NCBI RefSeq assembly: GCF_000427405.1
Contig: NZ_KE386491.1
Location: forward strand, 4,726,296 to 4,790,295
Reading direction: 5' to 3'
Length of the DNA: 64,000 nucleotides
DNA from: Flectobacillus major DSM 103
GTDB taxonomy: Bacteria; Bacteroidota; Bacteroidia; Cytophagales; Spirosomataceae
How positions within the stretch are numbered: the first letter of the stretch is position 1; each line of letters starts with the position of its first letter. Positions 16,399-25,778 of this stretch are shown here, one piece after another. Below the pieces are notes generated by a model that ran no database searches, was not told the origin of the DNA, and was given only the letters and a program-made list of their open reading frames with translations. A program made the position numbers and the translations under genes.

Positions 16399-17622
16399 CT
16401 AATTATTATGAAGAAATTCGTTGCCTAAATACGTTTGCCTAAAATGCTTATATACTTCATCACATTTGGCTCTTTTGCTCTCGGCATCTGGCATAGATGG
16501 GAATATCTTAATCCAACCATCGTAAAACTCATTTAGTGCTTTATCCAAGGCAGGTTTATTGATGGATACCCGTGACAAAAGTTTTTCATTCGTTTTTTGT
16601 AGATGTACAACACTTAGTTCTAATTGTGCGATATGGGTTTGTTGTGCTTGTACCTTGATTTTTAGCTCGTCTATTTCTTGATACAACTGCTCTATCAGCA
16701 TTGTAATGCGTTCAATCTCAAGTCGAATGATTCTTTTGCCATCTATCTTTTCCAACTCTTTGGTGTAAAAATAGGTCGAAGCCGATAGCAGTAAACTCGG
16801 TACAAATCCCAGCATCAAGACCCCATAAAATGTTACATCTTTCCACCATAAATAATTGGGGTCGCCAAAGCCCATTTGTTGCTTGAGACTTTCGTTAGTA
16901 GTTTCTATTTTGTAGGCAATAATAGCATCGAAGATGAATACAGCTATAATTACCACCGTCGTAAACACTATCCTCTTTTTGCCTGTATATCGTTTCATCA
17001 GGTTTTCTACGATTGTGGCAAATAGGAGAAAAACGATTGGAATAAGCCAGTGAAAATTCAATGTTGCAAAAGCATCAGCAGAGAAAACCGACTGAAAAAG
17101 TGTGTTGATAACCTTCTCACGAGTTTGCTGCGTAAAGGCTTCTGAAACACTTCTAAAAAATGCCATATAGCTGGAGCTTACATAAAACCCGAAAAGATAG
17201 ATAGATGCCAAAATCATGACTACACGCAGGCGATAAAGCTCAAAACGATTTACCTCATCTGGCTTTTGTCCTTCGTGCAATGCTTTTTCGTACTGATGTC
17301 TTTTTTCTTTGTTTTGTTCAATACGCTCTTTGCGGCTTGGTATCTTTACCTCTTCAATGCTTTGAATTTCCTTTTGAGCCGTAATTTTGTCTTTGTCATG
17401 CTGCAAAATCGCGTTGTCGTTGTTGTTGATTTCCTGCTGAATACTGGCATTTGACGAATCATCTTTGAGTATATGTTCATTTCTCAATACAATTAAATTT
17501 GTTTCTAAGCCAGTTGCATGACCTCCATGTTCAACAGATTGGCTAAAGCCTAATTCGTTATAATTTCTTGAGTTTTCCATTGTGTTGTTGGGTTTACCCT
17601 TATCACGAATGTTCTCTTTCAA
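16399..17622 (-). CDS. Multi-pass membrane protein with coiled coil
   Basis: The family is not recognised. The 407 residues start with a polar, charged ~125-residue region and then have four membrane helices (about 131-150, 192-215, 221-243 and 263-285). A coiled coil follows (~292-350) and then a C-terminal helical domain with Trp and Cys. No signal peptide is present, so both ends are probably cytoplasmic. It sits between the exported PPC-like gene (30 bp upstream) and the VWA gene, probably in one transcription unit with the former. Similar multi-pass proteins occur in Bacteroidota elements. Its function is unknown. Confidence 0.6.
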   Translation of the reverse strand: MKENIRDKGKPNNTMENSRNYNELGFSQSVEHGGHATGLETNLIVLRNEHILKDDSSNASIQQEINNNDNAILQHDKDKITAQKEIQSIEEVKIPSRKERIEQNKEKRHQYEKALHEGQKPDEVNRFELYRLRVVMILASIYLFGFYVSSSYMAFFRSVSEAFTQQTREKVINTLFQSVFSADAFATLNFHWLIPIVFLLFATIVENLMKRYTGKKRIVFTTVVIIAVFIFDAIIAYKIETTNESLKQQMGFGDPNYLWWKDVTFYGVLMLGFVPSLLLSASTYFYTKELEKIDGKRIIRLEIERITMLIEQLYQEIDELKIKVQAQQTHIAQLELSVVHLQKTNEKLLSRVSINKPALDKALNEFYDGWIKIFPSMPDAESKRAKCDEVYKHFRQTYLGNEFLHNN

Positions 17623-17652
17623 GCAACATTCGTGATAAGGAAATGTTACATA

Positions 17653-18084
17653 TTAGTTCCTGTAAAAAATGATGAATTTCAAGCGGTAAGTATAACTGGA
17701 GGAGTAGCTATCATAATTCTTTACTTGTACCTTCAATTGTCGGGTCGAGTACGGCGTATATTTGAGCAGTTCGTAGTTGTTACTGGAAGTGCTTTTTGAT
17801 AGCAAGTAGTTGTCTCCATCATACAGATAGAGGTCTATGTCATTCACGCCATCTTCTTCGGCAAAAGCAACAATCATATAATTTACCTGCGAATAGAAGG
17901 TCTTCCAGCGAAAGGTAGAGGAGCCTTCCTTTACGTCTGCATACAGTGTTTCAGAAACGGCATACCCTCCTTGAGCCATAATAGCTACGAGTTCTCGTTC
18001 CATATTAGTGTTTTGGGCTAAAGATGCTTTAGCACTCAAGAGCATGGCAAAAAAAGCCAGCGTAAGCATGGTGATATTTTTCAT
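17653..18084 (-). CDS. Exported small beta protein, PPC-like
   Basis: The 143-residue protein has a clear signal peptide (MKNITMLTLAFFAMLLSAKA, cut after SLAQ). The mature part is beta-rich. The segment DIDLYLYDGDNYLLSKSTSS and the closing strands resemble bacterial pre-peptidase C-terminal (PPC) domains, which often accompany exported enzymes. It is divergent from the caspase-TPR gene at 18224 and first in a minus-strand unit. A motif reading AAACTCACGAAGCT lies ~80 bp upstream on the minus strand. Confidence 0.6.
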   Translation of the reverse strand: MKNITMLTLAFFAMLLSAKASLAQNTNMERELVAIMAQGGYAVSETLYADVKEGSSTFRWKTFYSQVNYMIVAFAEEDGVNDIDLYLYDGDNYLLSKSTSSNNYELLKYTPYSTRQLKVQVKNYDSYSSSYTYRLKFIIFYRN

Positions 18085-18150
18085 TTCCTGATAGGGGGTT
18101 TATAGTGTCAAAAGCCTGATAGTAAGCTTTCTATTTGTCTATATTAAATA

Positions 18151-18170
18151 CCCTTAGCTTCGTGAGTTTT
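18151..18170 (-). promoter_or_regulatory. AAACTCAC-type upstream motif (copy 1)
   Basis: The minus strand reads AAAACTCACGAAGCTAAGGG about 80 bp before the 18084 start. Similar elements occur at 20996, 21615, 28681 and 29436. Confidence 0.3.
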
Positions 18171-18223
18171 GGTGAAAAAATCTTTATCTTCAGTAATAAA
18201 ATTTATATTAATAGCAACACGCC

Positions 18224-20983
18224 ATGAAAAACACTTTTCTTAGCCTTATCCTCCTTTTACTCACATTTTGTACAACGATTGATACAGCCAGAGCTCAAAA
18301 AATAACGCCCGTAGCTAAAGCAACAGAACCCATAGTCACAAAAAACACCTCAAACGAAGAGCTTACACTTGCTTTAGTCGTTGGGGTTAGTAAGTACCGA
18401 ACCATACAGCCGAATCTCCAATTTGCCCATCAAGACGCTATTGACTTTGCCAATTTTCTGGTTTCTAAAGTAGGGGGGCGTGTTCCTGAAGAGAATATTG
18501 TCTTACTCAAAGACACTATGGCTACGTCTTCACAGATATATAGACATTTGGAGGATTTGAAAGAGAGAGCTTTAAAAACAAAAGCTGGTAAAAAGGTTAG
18601 AATTGTACTCTTCTTTTCTATGCACGGAGGAGCTTTTATAGACCCAGTAGGAAAGGCAGAAAAAGGCTATTTGTTGACTTATGATACCGATAGGGGTTTT
18701 CCTACACAATCGAGTATTCAGTTTGAAAGACTTCATCAATACACCCAAAGGTTATTGAAACGAGAAAATACGAAAGTGGAGGTATATATTGATGCTTGTA
18801 GAGCAGGCTTAGATATAACTCAGAAAAAAGAAGAGGCTTGGGCTTCCGAGTTGTCGTTGAAAAATTGGGATAATGTGCTAAAAATAGTGTCTTGTAGCCC
18901 TCGTGAATACTCTTATGAAAGTAAGCAATGGAACAATGGGGCTTTTACTTACTACTTACTAAGAGGCTTAAGAGGGCTGGCAGATGATGAAGGCAATAAA
19001 GATGAGAAGGTAAGTTTATATGAATTAACGTATTTCTTAGCCAAGCACTTAGAAGGTGATTTGGGGGCAGATAACCCCCAAATGCCAGAAAAACAAGGCT
19101 ATGGACGTTTGACCTTAGCAAAGGTTGATTCTGTTACCTTAGCAAGTATTAAATCCAATATTGAAATAGTAAATATTGGAGTTTTTACGAATAAGTCTTT
19201 TGTTGAAAAGAGTATCAATAACATGGACAAAGAAATCCAGCGTATCTACAAACGTTTTACTAAAAACCTATACATAGGTTCTATGGATTTAGCTGTTAAA
19301 AATTATGAATTATTAGCTAAAAAAATTACAGAGGAAAAATATTTGCCTATTAGAGGTTCTATTAAACGAGAGTTAATAGCTGAGTTGATGGATGATAGTT
19401 ATCGTATTCTATCATCTTATTTAGTTTGCGATGATAGAAGCACAGCATTAAAAAAAATAAATATTAAAGATTTGCTTAAAAATTTAAATTATACTTTAGA
19501 CTTAATTGGGAAACATGATTTTAGATATAAGAGTATAGTTTCTGAAATAAAATTCTTTGAAAGCTTACGAGAAATTTACAATAACAATTTAGGTAATGCA
19601 GAACAGATATTGACTACCATTTTGACACAAGATACTACTGCCATATACGTGTACAATGATTTAGCCGTGTTACTTGAAATTAAAGGCTATTATGACAAAG
19701 CTTTAAATATCCTTGACAAAGGATTAAAGATTTACCCAAATTGGGCTAATCTTTGGAGTAGTAAAGGGATAGTTTTACATGAATCAACCCGATTGGAAGA
19801 GTCAATAATAGCTTTTAATCGTGCAATAGCTCTAAATAGAAATATTGCAGAATCGTATTACAATAAAAGTGTTGTGTTAGTAAAGTTAGAACAATATAAA
19901 GAAGCAATAAGAGTGTTGGATACTGCAATTTATTTAAAAAAAGACTATGCACTTGCTTACTGCAACAAAGGATTTGCACTGTCTAAATTAGGAGAGTACT
20001 CAAAAGCTGTGTGCTATTTTGACACTGCATTAATATATAAACAAGATTTAATTGAAGCATATAATAATAAAGGGGATTGTTTAGTGAGGTTAGGGCGTAA
20101 TGACGAAGCAATAATAGCTTCCGACTCTGCTATTCTCATAAATAATAGATTTATATCAAATTATAACAAAGAGTCTTATGTTGGAGGAAACTTAAATCGG
20201 TATATTAATTCTAAATTCGACTCTGCTAATGTGAAGATTAATAATGGTGAACTTATAATGTCATATAATACTAAGGGGGTAGCACTCATTAACTTAGGTC
20301 GGTTTAGGGAGTCAATTACTGCGTTTGATTCAGTTATAGCATTAAAAAAAGACTTTGCGGGTGCATACTATGCAAAAGGATTTGCTTTATATAATTTAAG
20401 GTTTTATTCCGATGCAATTAAAGAATTTGATTTGGCAATAGCTCATAAAAGAAACGATGTATATGTGCATGGTTATAAAGCAAATGCACACTACCTTTTA
20501 GAACACTATGCTGAAGCAATTGCTACATGTGATGTAGCGATTGCATTAAAAAAAGATTATGCTGATGGATATATTGTGAAAGGTTATTGCTTTTCTAAAT
20601 TAAACCAAGATACAGAGGCAATTATCGCTTATGATTCAGCGATTGCAATTTATGAGAAGCGGTTATTCTCATTTGCATTTAATGAATTTATATCAGATAT
20701 TCATAATAGCCGAGGATTCTCTCTATGTAGATTAGGACGATACGCAGAAGCAATAAATGCTTTTGAAAAATCAATCACATTAAATCCTCAGCAACAAAAT
20801 CCCTACTATAACCTATCATGCCTGTATTCCCTACAAAACCAAAGTAAAGAAGCCTTGTCTTATCTTGAGCAAGCCTTGCAAAAAGGCTATAACGATTTTG
20901 CCCATATCAAAGAAGATACAGATTTAGATAATATTCGGGCTTTGCCAGAGTTTAGTGCGTTGCTCAAAAAATATCAAAAATAG
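18224..20983 (+). CDS. Exported caspase-like peptidase with TPR array
   Basis: The 919-residue protein begins with a signal peptide (cut after ARAQ). Residues ~45-300 are a C14 caspase/metacaspase domain with the catalytic His in FFSMHGG (H134) and Cys in YIDACRAG (C192). Family members cleave after Arg/Lys or Asp. A helical linker (~310-455) leads to about a dozen tetratricopeptide repeats (YNKGFAL...EAI...D.AI...), presumably for protein binding. It should be periplasmic or envelope-bound. It is one of three caspases within 10.5 kb. The last ~55 residues are almost identical to those of the paralogue at 25779, including at the DNA level. Confidence 0.85.
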   Translation: MKNTFLSLILLLLTFCTTIDTARAQKITPVAKATEPIVTKNTSNEELTLALVVGVSKYRTIQPNLQFAHQDAIDFANFLVSKVGGRVPEENIVLLKDTMATSSQIYRHLEDLKERALKTKAGKKVRIVLFFSMHGGAFIDPVGKAEKGYLLTYDTDRGFPTQSSIQFERLHQYTQRLLKRENTKVEVYIDACRAGLDITQKKEEAWASELSLKNWDNVLKIVSCSPREYSYESKQWNNGAFTYYLLRGLRGLADDEGNKDEKVSLYELTYFLAKHLEGDLGADNPQMPEKQGYGRLTLAKVDSVTLASIKSNIEIVNIGVFTNKSFVEKSINNMDKEIQRIYKRFTKNLYIGSMDLAVKNYELLAKKITEEKYLPIRGSIKRELIAELMDDSYRILSSYLVCDDRSTALKKINIKDLLKNLNYTLDLIGKHDFRYKSIVSEIKFFESLREIYNNNLGNAEQILTTILTQDTTAIYVYNDLAVLLEIKGYYDKALNILDKGLKIYPNWANLWSSKGIVLHESTRLEESIIAFNRAIALNRNIAESYYNKSVVLVKLEQYKEAIRVLDTAIYLKKDYALAYCNKGFALSKLGEYSKAVCYFDTALIYKQDLIEAYNNKGDCLVRLGRNDEAIIASDSAILINNRFISNYNKESYVGGNLNRYINSKFDSANVKINNGELIMSYNTKGVALINLGRFRESITAFDSVIALKKDFAGAYYAKGFALYNLRFYSDAIKEFDLAIAHKRNDVYVHGYKANAHYLLEHYAEAIATCDVAIALKKDYADGYIVKGYCFSKLNQDTEAIIAYDSAIAIYEKRLFSFAFNEFISDIHNSRGFSLCRLGRYAEAINAFEKSITLNPQQQNPYYNLSCLYSLQNQSKEALSYLEQALQKGYNDFAHIKEDTDLDNIRALPEFSALLKKYQK
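20815..20983. repeat. Near-identical inverted segment shared with 25779-25947
   Basis: About 170 bp encoding the last TPR and tail of the two caspase-TPR proteins is highly conserved at the DNA level in opposite orientation, while the rest of the two genes has diverged. This suggests gene conversion or a recent recombination. Confidence 0.75.
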
Positions 20984-20987
20984 GTCA

Positions 20988-21010
20988 AGAAAACTCACAC
21001 AGCCTCTGCA
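20988..21010 (+). promoter_or_regulatory. AAACTCACA-type upstream motif (copy 2)
   Basis: AAAACTCACACAGCCTCTGC lies ~85 bp before the 21079 gene. It matches the 28681 and 29436 copies at most positions. Confidence 0.3.
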
Positions 21011-21078
21011 TTTTTAGATAGTCTATTAGAAACTCTTTGAGAGTAAATCAATCGTAGATTATTAAAAATGTCAATCAA

Positions 21079-21513
21079 ATGAAAAAGTGGGCTTTAGGTT
21101 TATCGTTGTTAGTATTGGCTTGGGCATTCAGTCAGTGGAGTAGTAAAAAGCTACATCCCAAGCCAGATATTTTTGGGCTATTAACACATCAAAAATGGCT
21201 TTTAGCAGATACAAATGCCATAAATGAGAAAGCCGAAACCATAGGTTCCAGCTATGTATATGTTTTTTTGCCAGAAGGAAAATTCAAGGTAAATGGCTAT
21301 CGAAAAAAGAAAGAAACCGCCACGATATGTTCTGGTTATTGGTCTTTAGAGGAAAACAATCTTTTTCTGTTTTTTATGGAAGGCGATGTTCTTCAATATA
21401 CCGTCAGCTCTATTACGCATCAGGAGCTAATAACCGAAATAAAAGGCTGTGTCAATAAAAGTAGTACCAATACCTGCCGTCAGCTTTTCCTTGCTTTGGC
21501 ATCCTTAAAATAG
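21079..21513 (+). CDS. Lipocalin-like membrane-anchored protein
   Basis: The 144 residues begin with an uncleaved-looking membrane helix (MKKWALGLSLLVLAWAFSQW). The rest is an extracytoplasmic beta-rich domain, LLTHQKWLLADTN...YVFLPEGKFKVNGY...GYWSLEENNLFLFF, with the strand and turn pattern of Bacteroidota lipocalin-like domains. It follows the caspase-TPR gene by ~95 bp and precedes the sigma-like gene. No function can be assigned. It may sense or bind a small ligand, as lipocalin folds do. Confidence 0.55.
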   Translation: MKKWALGLSLLVLAWAFSQWSSKKLHPKPDIFGLLTHQKWLLADTNAINEKAETIGSSYVYVFLPEGKFKVNGYRKKKETATICSGYWSLEENNLFLFFMEGDVLQYTVSSITHQELITEIKGCVNKSSTNTCRQLFLALASLK

Positions 21514-21614
21514 CTAATGCTTTTTGTTGATTAAGTTGCTGTATGTCAGTTATCTGTTAATTGATTTTGAGGAAAATGTATTTTAGGCAAGGACAATTAC
21601 TAACTCAAAACTCA

Positions 21615-21635
21615 CAGCTCATAGCTCAAAACTAT
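21615..21635 (+). promoter_or_regulatory. AAACTCACA-type upstream motif (copy 3)
   Basis: AAAACTCACAGCTCATAGCT lies ~55 bp before the sigma-like gene at 21675, which would fit autoregulation if it is the factor's own promoter. Confidence 0.3.
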
Positions 21636-21674
21636 ATCGCTTTTCCCCGAAACTAACCCCCAAATTGTAATACA

Positions 21675-23114
21675 ATGGTCAATATAGAAAATATTAAAAT
21701 CTCAGAAATGTTACTCTATGCCAATAATGGGCATTACTATGGAGACATGATTAGCCCTAATCTATTGCCCCAAGAAAAAGCAACACTCATCATAACAGCT
21801 CTAAAAAGGATAAAATATATCCAAAATGCCTTAGAGTCGATTGATTATTATTTGAATCGTTGGGACGAAGTTGATTTGAGCGATACCCAAACGCAAAAAG
21901 CCTTTTTTTTTCTTTTGCAAGATGTTAAGGCATCGCCATTAGAAAAAGAGAAAATTAAAAATTATTTACAAGATTATTTCAATAATAATCTGGGGAAAAA
22001 AGATGCCGACTTATCAACAGAAGAAAGTGAAAAAAAGGAGGAGGATAAAAGTAGAGTTACAACTTTTGTCCGTAATATTTTTGCAAATTTTTATAAGGAG
22101 CAAGTAGTATTTGACTTAAAGAACTCTATAAATGATTTTATTACTGGTATAAAGAATGATTTTGGTGTAAATTCAAAGCTCAAGCAAGCTATTGAAAAAC
22201 ATTTTTATAAAGAAATAGCAGAAAATAGAATTAAAAAGCAAGACCTATACAAGAGCTTTTTGACTAAAAAAAATAATTTTCAGACTTTCCTTAATGATTC
22301 TATTGTTCAACAGCTACTACAATTATCTAAAACGGAACCATTAGTGAAATTATATAACCAAGCTGCTATTGGCAAAATCAATCTTTTGGAGATGAATTAC
22401 TATTCATTACCTGAATTTTCACAGTTCATACAACTTCTTTTAACAGTAAAGAATCAATACGAAAAGGTACAAATTCCTGATTTACAGCGAAGAATTCAAG
22501 CTACTGTAAAAAGAGCAGGACAAAAAAAACATGAGGATGAACAAGAAGAAATCGTTTCTGAAATCCGTGATGATATCCGAGAAATGTTCTGGAATGGTTC
22601 TTTTGATAATCAAAATTTTGGAGGCTATATCAATACCATTGCAACAAGGAAAATGAATGAATTGCATAAAAATAGCTACCGTTTTGATAGTTTTAAAGAA
22701 GTAGAGACTATCGAAGAAAGCGAAAGTGGCGATATTTCTGCTAAATATCAAGATAAGAGTATTGAGGCTTTTACCTTAATTGATTTGAATGAGTTTAAAA
22801 ATTATGATGAAGAAGAAACAAAAAAACTTATTCTCAAGCAAATAGCTCCATTGATAAAGCCTTATGAAGAAAAACGAAAGGAAATTAAAGGGATTAATAC
22901 AGCTTTATGTTTTTTAGAGGAGTTAGGAGATTACAATATTATTGCAAAGAAATTGCATGGTAAAAATGATGATAAAACCAAAGAAAAAACCAGACAATCC
23001 AAAAAAGATGGAAAAACTATTTTAATAATAGATAATCCCAAATTTGAAAGGTTTTTTGAAGTAATAGAAAAGTATTCAATCAATAAAAAAAATGACAATG
23101 GAACTAAATTCTGA
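21675..23114 (+). CDS. Sigma-70-like factor (putative)
   Basis: The 479-residue protein has an unusual helical N-terminal ~250 residues. After this, residues ~285-340 (EIVSEIRDDIREMFWNGSF...GGYINTIATRKMNELHKN) resemble sigma region 2, which normally melts the -10 region. A C-terminal helical part (GDYNIIAKKLHGKN...) could be a region-4 HTH. The 3' end overlaps the next gene, a membrane protein of anti-sigma layout, and an exported caspase follows. I infer a membrane-controlled transcription factor of the island. The match is by eye only, and another DNA-binding role is possible. Confidence 0.45.
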   Translation: MVNIENIKISEMLLYANNGHYYGDMISPNLLPQEKATLIITALKRIKYIQNALESIDYYLNRWDEVDLSDTQTQKAFFFLLQDVKASPLEKEKIKNYLQDYFNNNLGKKDADLSTEESEKKEEDKSRVTTFVRNIFANFYKEQVVFDLKNSINDFITGIKNDFGVNSKLKQAIEKHFYKEIAENRIKKQDLYKSFLTKKNNFQTFLNDSIVQQLLQLSKTEPLVKLYNQAAIGKINLLEMNYYSLPEFSQFIQLLLTVKNQYEKVQIPDLQRRIQATVKRAGQKKHEDEQEEIVSEIRDDIREMFWNGSFDNQNFGGYINTIATRKMNELHKNSYRFDSFKEVETIEESESGDISAKYQDKSIEAFTLIDLNEFKNYDEEETKKLILKQIAPLIKPYEEKRKEIKGINTALCFLEELGDYNIIAKKLHGKNDDKTKEKTRQSKKDGKTILIIDNPKFERFFEVIEKYSINKKNDNGTKF

Positions 23115-23883
23115 AAATTTATATAGATATCAAAACGGGTTTATGACAATTCAAGAAACCCTTGATTTTGAAGAATTACTTGAAAATAATCCCGATTTTC
23201 AAGCAAGGATAGAGCAAGTTGAAGACCCTGTTTTCAAGCACTTAGCCGACAATCGAGCGTTTATTGATGAATTGCTTGAAGCAAAAGCAAAGCCTATTCC
23301 TTGGTATCGTCGTAAGGCATTTGCTTTCGCTGCATCTGTTATTGTACTTGTTGGTGTTACATTATTGGTCTATAATATTTACGATTTAAGTAATCCAAAT
23401 AGTGTAAGTATCAAAACGCCTGATAATACAACGTGGGAAAAATTATATCAACTTGCTGGAGAAAATAATGAAACCAAAGGTTTTGCTGGCCCAAGTACAG
23501 AAGAGAAAATAGATACCTTATGCGATTGTGGGAATGATTTGAGATTGAAATTTGCAAAGGATAAACAAGCATTCCTTCATTATTTAGATGAATGGAAACC
23601 TACTGGACTTTACCAAAAGCAATGTAAAACTTACTGGTTAGGGTGGATATATCTTTACGATAACCAATACTCAAAGGCTCAAGGTTATTTTGAAGAAATA
23701 TATAATGATAAAAATATTGCAGGATTAACCAGACAAAGAGCTACGATTGGATACATGAAAACGCTCATTTATCAGAAGAAGACCACTACTTTAGCCCAAG
23801 TGGCTGCTTCAGTACTAAAAGAACGTATAGACTGGAAAGATACTCATGACTTTGCTGCTAAAGTAATGGAAGCAATGCGTTAA
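23092..23883 (+). CDS. Anti-sigma-like single-pass membrane protein
   Basis: The 263-residue protein overlaps the sigma-like gene by 23 bp, which suggests translational coupling. The cytoplasmic N-terminus (LYRYQNGFMTIQETLDFEELLENNPDF) has the layout of zinc-less anti-sigma domains. A membrane helix (~78-98, FAFAASVIVLVGVTLLVYNIY) leads to a periplasmic part with a TPR-like fold (YWLGWIYLYDNQYSKAQGYFEEIY). There are Cys pairs (CDCG) near 143-146. The topology fits a sensor that holds the sigma-like factor at the membrane. It may be released by proteolysis; the exported caspase is next. Function is inferred from context. Confidence 0.55.
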   Translation: MTMELNSENLYRYQNGFMTIQETLDFEELLENNPDFQARIEQVEDPVFKHLADNRAFIDELLEAKAKPIPWYRRKAFAFAASVIVLVGVTLLVYNIYDLSNPNSVSIKTPDNTTWEKLYQLAGENNETKGFAGPSTEEKIDTLCDCGNDLRLKFAKDKQAFLHYLDEWKPTGLYQKQCKTYWLGWIYLYDNQYSKAQGYFEEIYNDKNIAGLTRQRATIGYMKTLIYQKKTTTLAQVAASVLKERIDWKDTHDFAAKVMEAMR

Positions 23884-23890
23884 AATCCTG

Positions 23891-23921
23891 AACAACAGCA
23901 CTTTTTTTGTGCTGTTGTTTC
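23891..23921 (+). terminator. Terminator after anti-sigma-like gene
   Basis: An 11-bp perfect stem AACAACAGCAC/GTGCTGTTGTT with a seven-T loop ends the sigma/anti-sigma unit and suggests the caspase gene has its own promoter or depends on read-through. Confidence 0.7.
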
Positions 23922-23972
23922 ATAAATTCTTTTCTTTTGAGTAGCTTAGGGCTAAACTCTAATCTACTCATT

Positions 23973-25772
23973 ATGCTACTTAAATCAGCCATTGTATGTT
24001 GTTTTATTAGTCTGTTGTTGGTATCGCAGACTTTTGCCCAAAAATCTCCTAAATATGCTTTTATTGTTCAGAATACTAAGTTTGATAATGACTCATGGTA
24101 TAAGACTGGTGACTTGGGTTCTATTAGTGAGAGTGGACAAACTATCAGCAATCTTTTGACAACACAAGGCTTTACGAATATTGTTGTTAGGAAAAATTTA
24201 ACATCAGATGAATTTAGAAACGCTTTTAATAAGTTTATCAGTAGTTTACCCCCAGGAGCAACCTGTGTAGTCTATCTTTGTTCACATGGTAATAAAGTTC
24301 ATGATAATTCAGGGGATGAGAAAATAGCTGACCCGAATCAAAATGATACTGATGACGAAGTGTTTGTTTGTAAAGATACTCCATACGATTCAAAATCAAT
24401 TAATACAAGACAGCAAACAGACGACAAAGGACTGTTTGACTATAGCCCCAATGCCATTATTGATGATGAAATAGGGCGTTTTAACGAAAAGATTTTAGAA
24501 AAAATAGGGAAAGATGGGCATTACCTATTGTTAGCTGATTTTTGTTATTCTGATAGGTCAGAAAAAGGGGAGAACAAGTCTGCGAATATTGTCCTAAAGG
24601 ATGCTTCTTACTTCGTTGAAGCCAATAGCCTTCTTTTCATTAAAAAATCTCTGAACACTGCACCATTTATTGTGATGGCAGCATCAAATCAATTAATGCA
24701 GGTAAATACTTCCCCTAATCGCATAAGCTATTTTGTTGCAGCAATACAATATGCCTTTGAAGCAATCTATCCATCAGATACGCCAAGCTATCTATCATTC
24801 TATCTCAAATTTCGGGACTATTTAAAATCAATCAAGAAAGGAAGTCCAAGTATTCAGCTAAAACCTGATACAAAAGTAGCTCAATTGCCCATGTTTAAAG
24901 GAGAAAGTACCTTTAAAGGATTTATGGTACTGCTCAAGAGTAATGGCTCACAGCCTACTGGAATTAAACCTCCAAAGACAATTAAAAAAGCGGTGGGAGA
25001 TGAATTTCAAGAGGTAAGCTTTACATTAGCAAACCCATTTTTATTTGAAAAAGGCTATACTGTTAACTTGTTTGAAAATAGCATAAAAAAAGCAGAAGGA
25101 TTAGTTACAGACATTGAAGAAGATGCCATCGTAATCAAATTCCCACAAGGTATCCAAGCCGAAAAAATCACGTCTATTCACATCAGCGAACGTACTAAAG
25201 AAGCTATAAAAAAATTCCAAGCTATTCAATCAAGAGAAGAGCTTGGAGCAGTACTAAAACTGTTCCATAATTCGTCTTTAGCTGTTGAAGTGAAAGATTG
25301 TATCAATCAGTATGAACTTTTAGCAGACCATACAATACGTTTAAATAATAATAATAATTGTCTGCCCAGTGCTGCCTTTAAAACCCTTAGTTTAAAAGAT
25401 AATATCAGTATTTCTGTAAAAATTCCCGATGGCTATTTTTATGATATTTTTGATGTAACAGCTACCAATGGTGTAAGAAGTTGTTACCTTATGCAAGACC
25501 CCAATACAGATGATACAGTTCCTTTATTTCGCACTCAACAACCTGACAATAATATATTTCGTTCCAAGATAACTCCACCGCTGGGTGCTTCTGCTTTATG
25601 GGTAGTCATGAGTGATGTTGCCTTTGATGGTCACTACCTTAAAGAGTATCTCTTTGATAGTGACCCCAAGCAAAACACCCCATTACAAGAATATCAAAAA
25701 TATCAACTTTGGGAAATAATTAAACATATTCGCTATTTCCATGAGATAAAATATACCGTAGTGGAAAAATAA
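23973..25772 (+). CDS. Exported caspase-like peptidase
   Basis: I use ATG 23973 because it gives a typical signal peptide (MLLKSAIVCCFISLLLVSQT, cut after TFAQ). Residues ~28-290 are a C14 caspase-like domain with VVYLCSHGNKV (H105) and LLLADFCYSDRS (C191). The insert between them is rich in Asp/Asn and may bind calcium, as in metacaspases (inference). The C-terminal ~310 residues are beta-rich and unassigned, and contain a possible SH3-like fold (~375-425). There is no TPR array, unlike the two other caspases. Its position after the sigma/anti-sigma pair suggests it acts on the envelope side of that circuit. Confidence 0.8.
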   Translation: MLLKSAIVCCFISLLLVSQTFAQKSPKYAFIVQNTKFDNDSWYKTGDLGSISESGQTISNLLTTQGFTNIVVRKNLTSDEFRNAFNKFISSLPPGATCVVYLCSHGNKVHDNSGDEKIADPNQNDTDDEVFVCKDTPYDSKSINTRQQTDDKGLFDYSPNAIIDDEIGRFNEKILEKIGKDGHYLLLADFCYSDRSEKGENKSANIVLKDASYFVEANSLLFIKKSLNTAPFIVMAASNQLMQVNTSPNRISYFVAAIQYAFEAIYPSDTPSYLSFYLKFRDYLKSIKKGSPSIQLKPDTKVAQLPMFKGESTFKGFMVLLKSNGSQPTGIKPPKTIKKAVGDEFQEVSFTLANPFLFEKGYTVNLFENSIKKAEGLVTDIEEDAIVIKFPQGIQAEKITSIHISERTKEAIKKFQAIQSREELGAVLKLFHNSSLAVEVKDCINQYELLADHTIRLNNNNNCLPSAAFKTLSLKDNISISVKIPDGYFYDIFDVTATNGVRSCYLMQDPNTDDTVPLFRTQQPDNNIFRSKITPPLGASALWVVMSDVAFDGHYLKEYLFDSDPKQNTPLQEYQKYQLWEIIKHIRYFHEIKYTVVEK

Positions 25773-25778
25773 GGCATT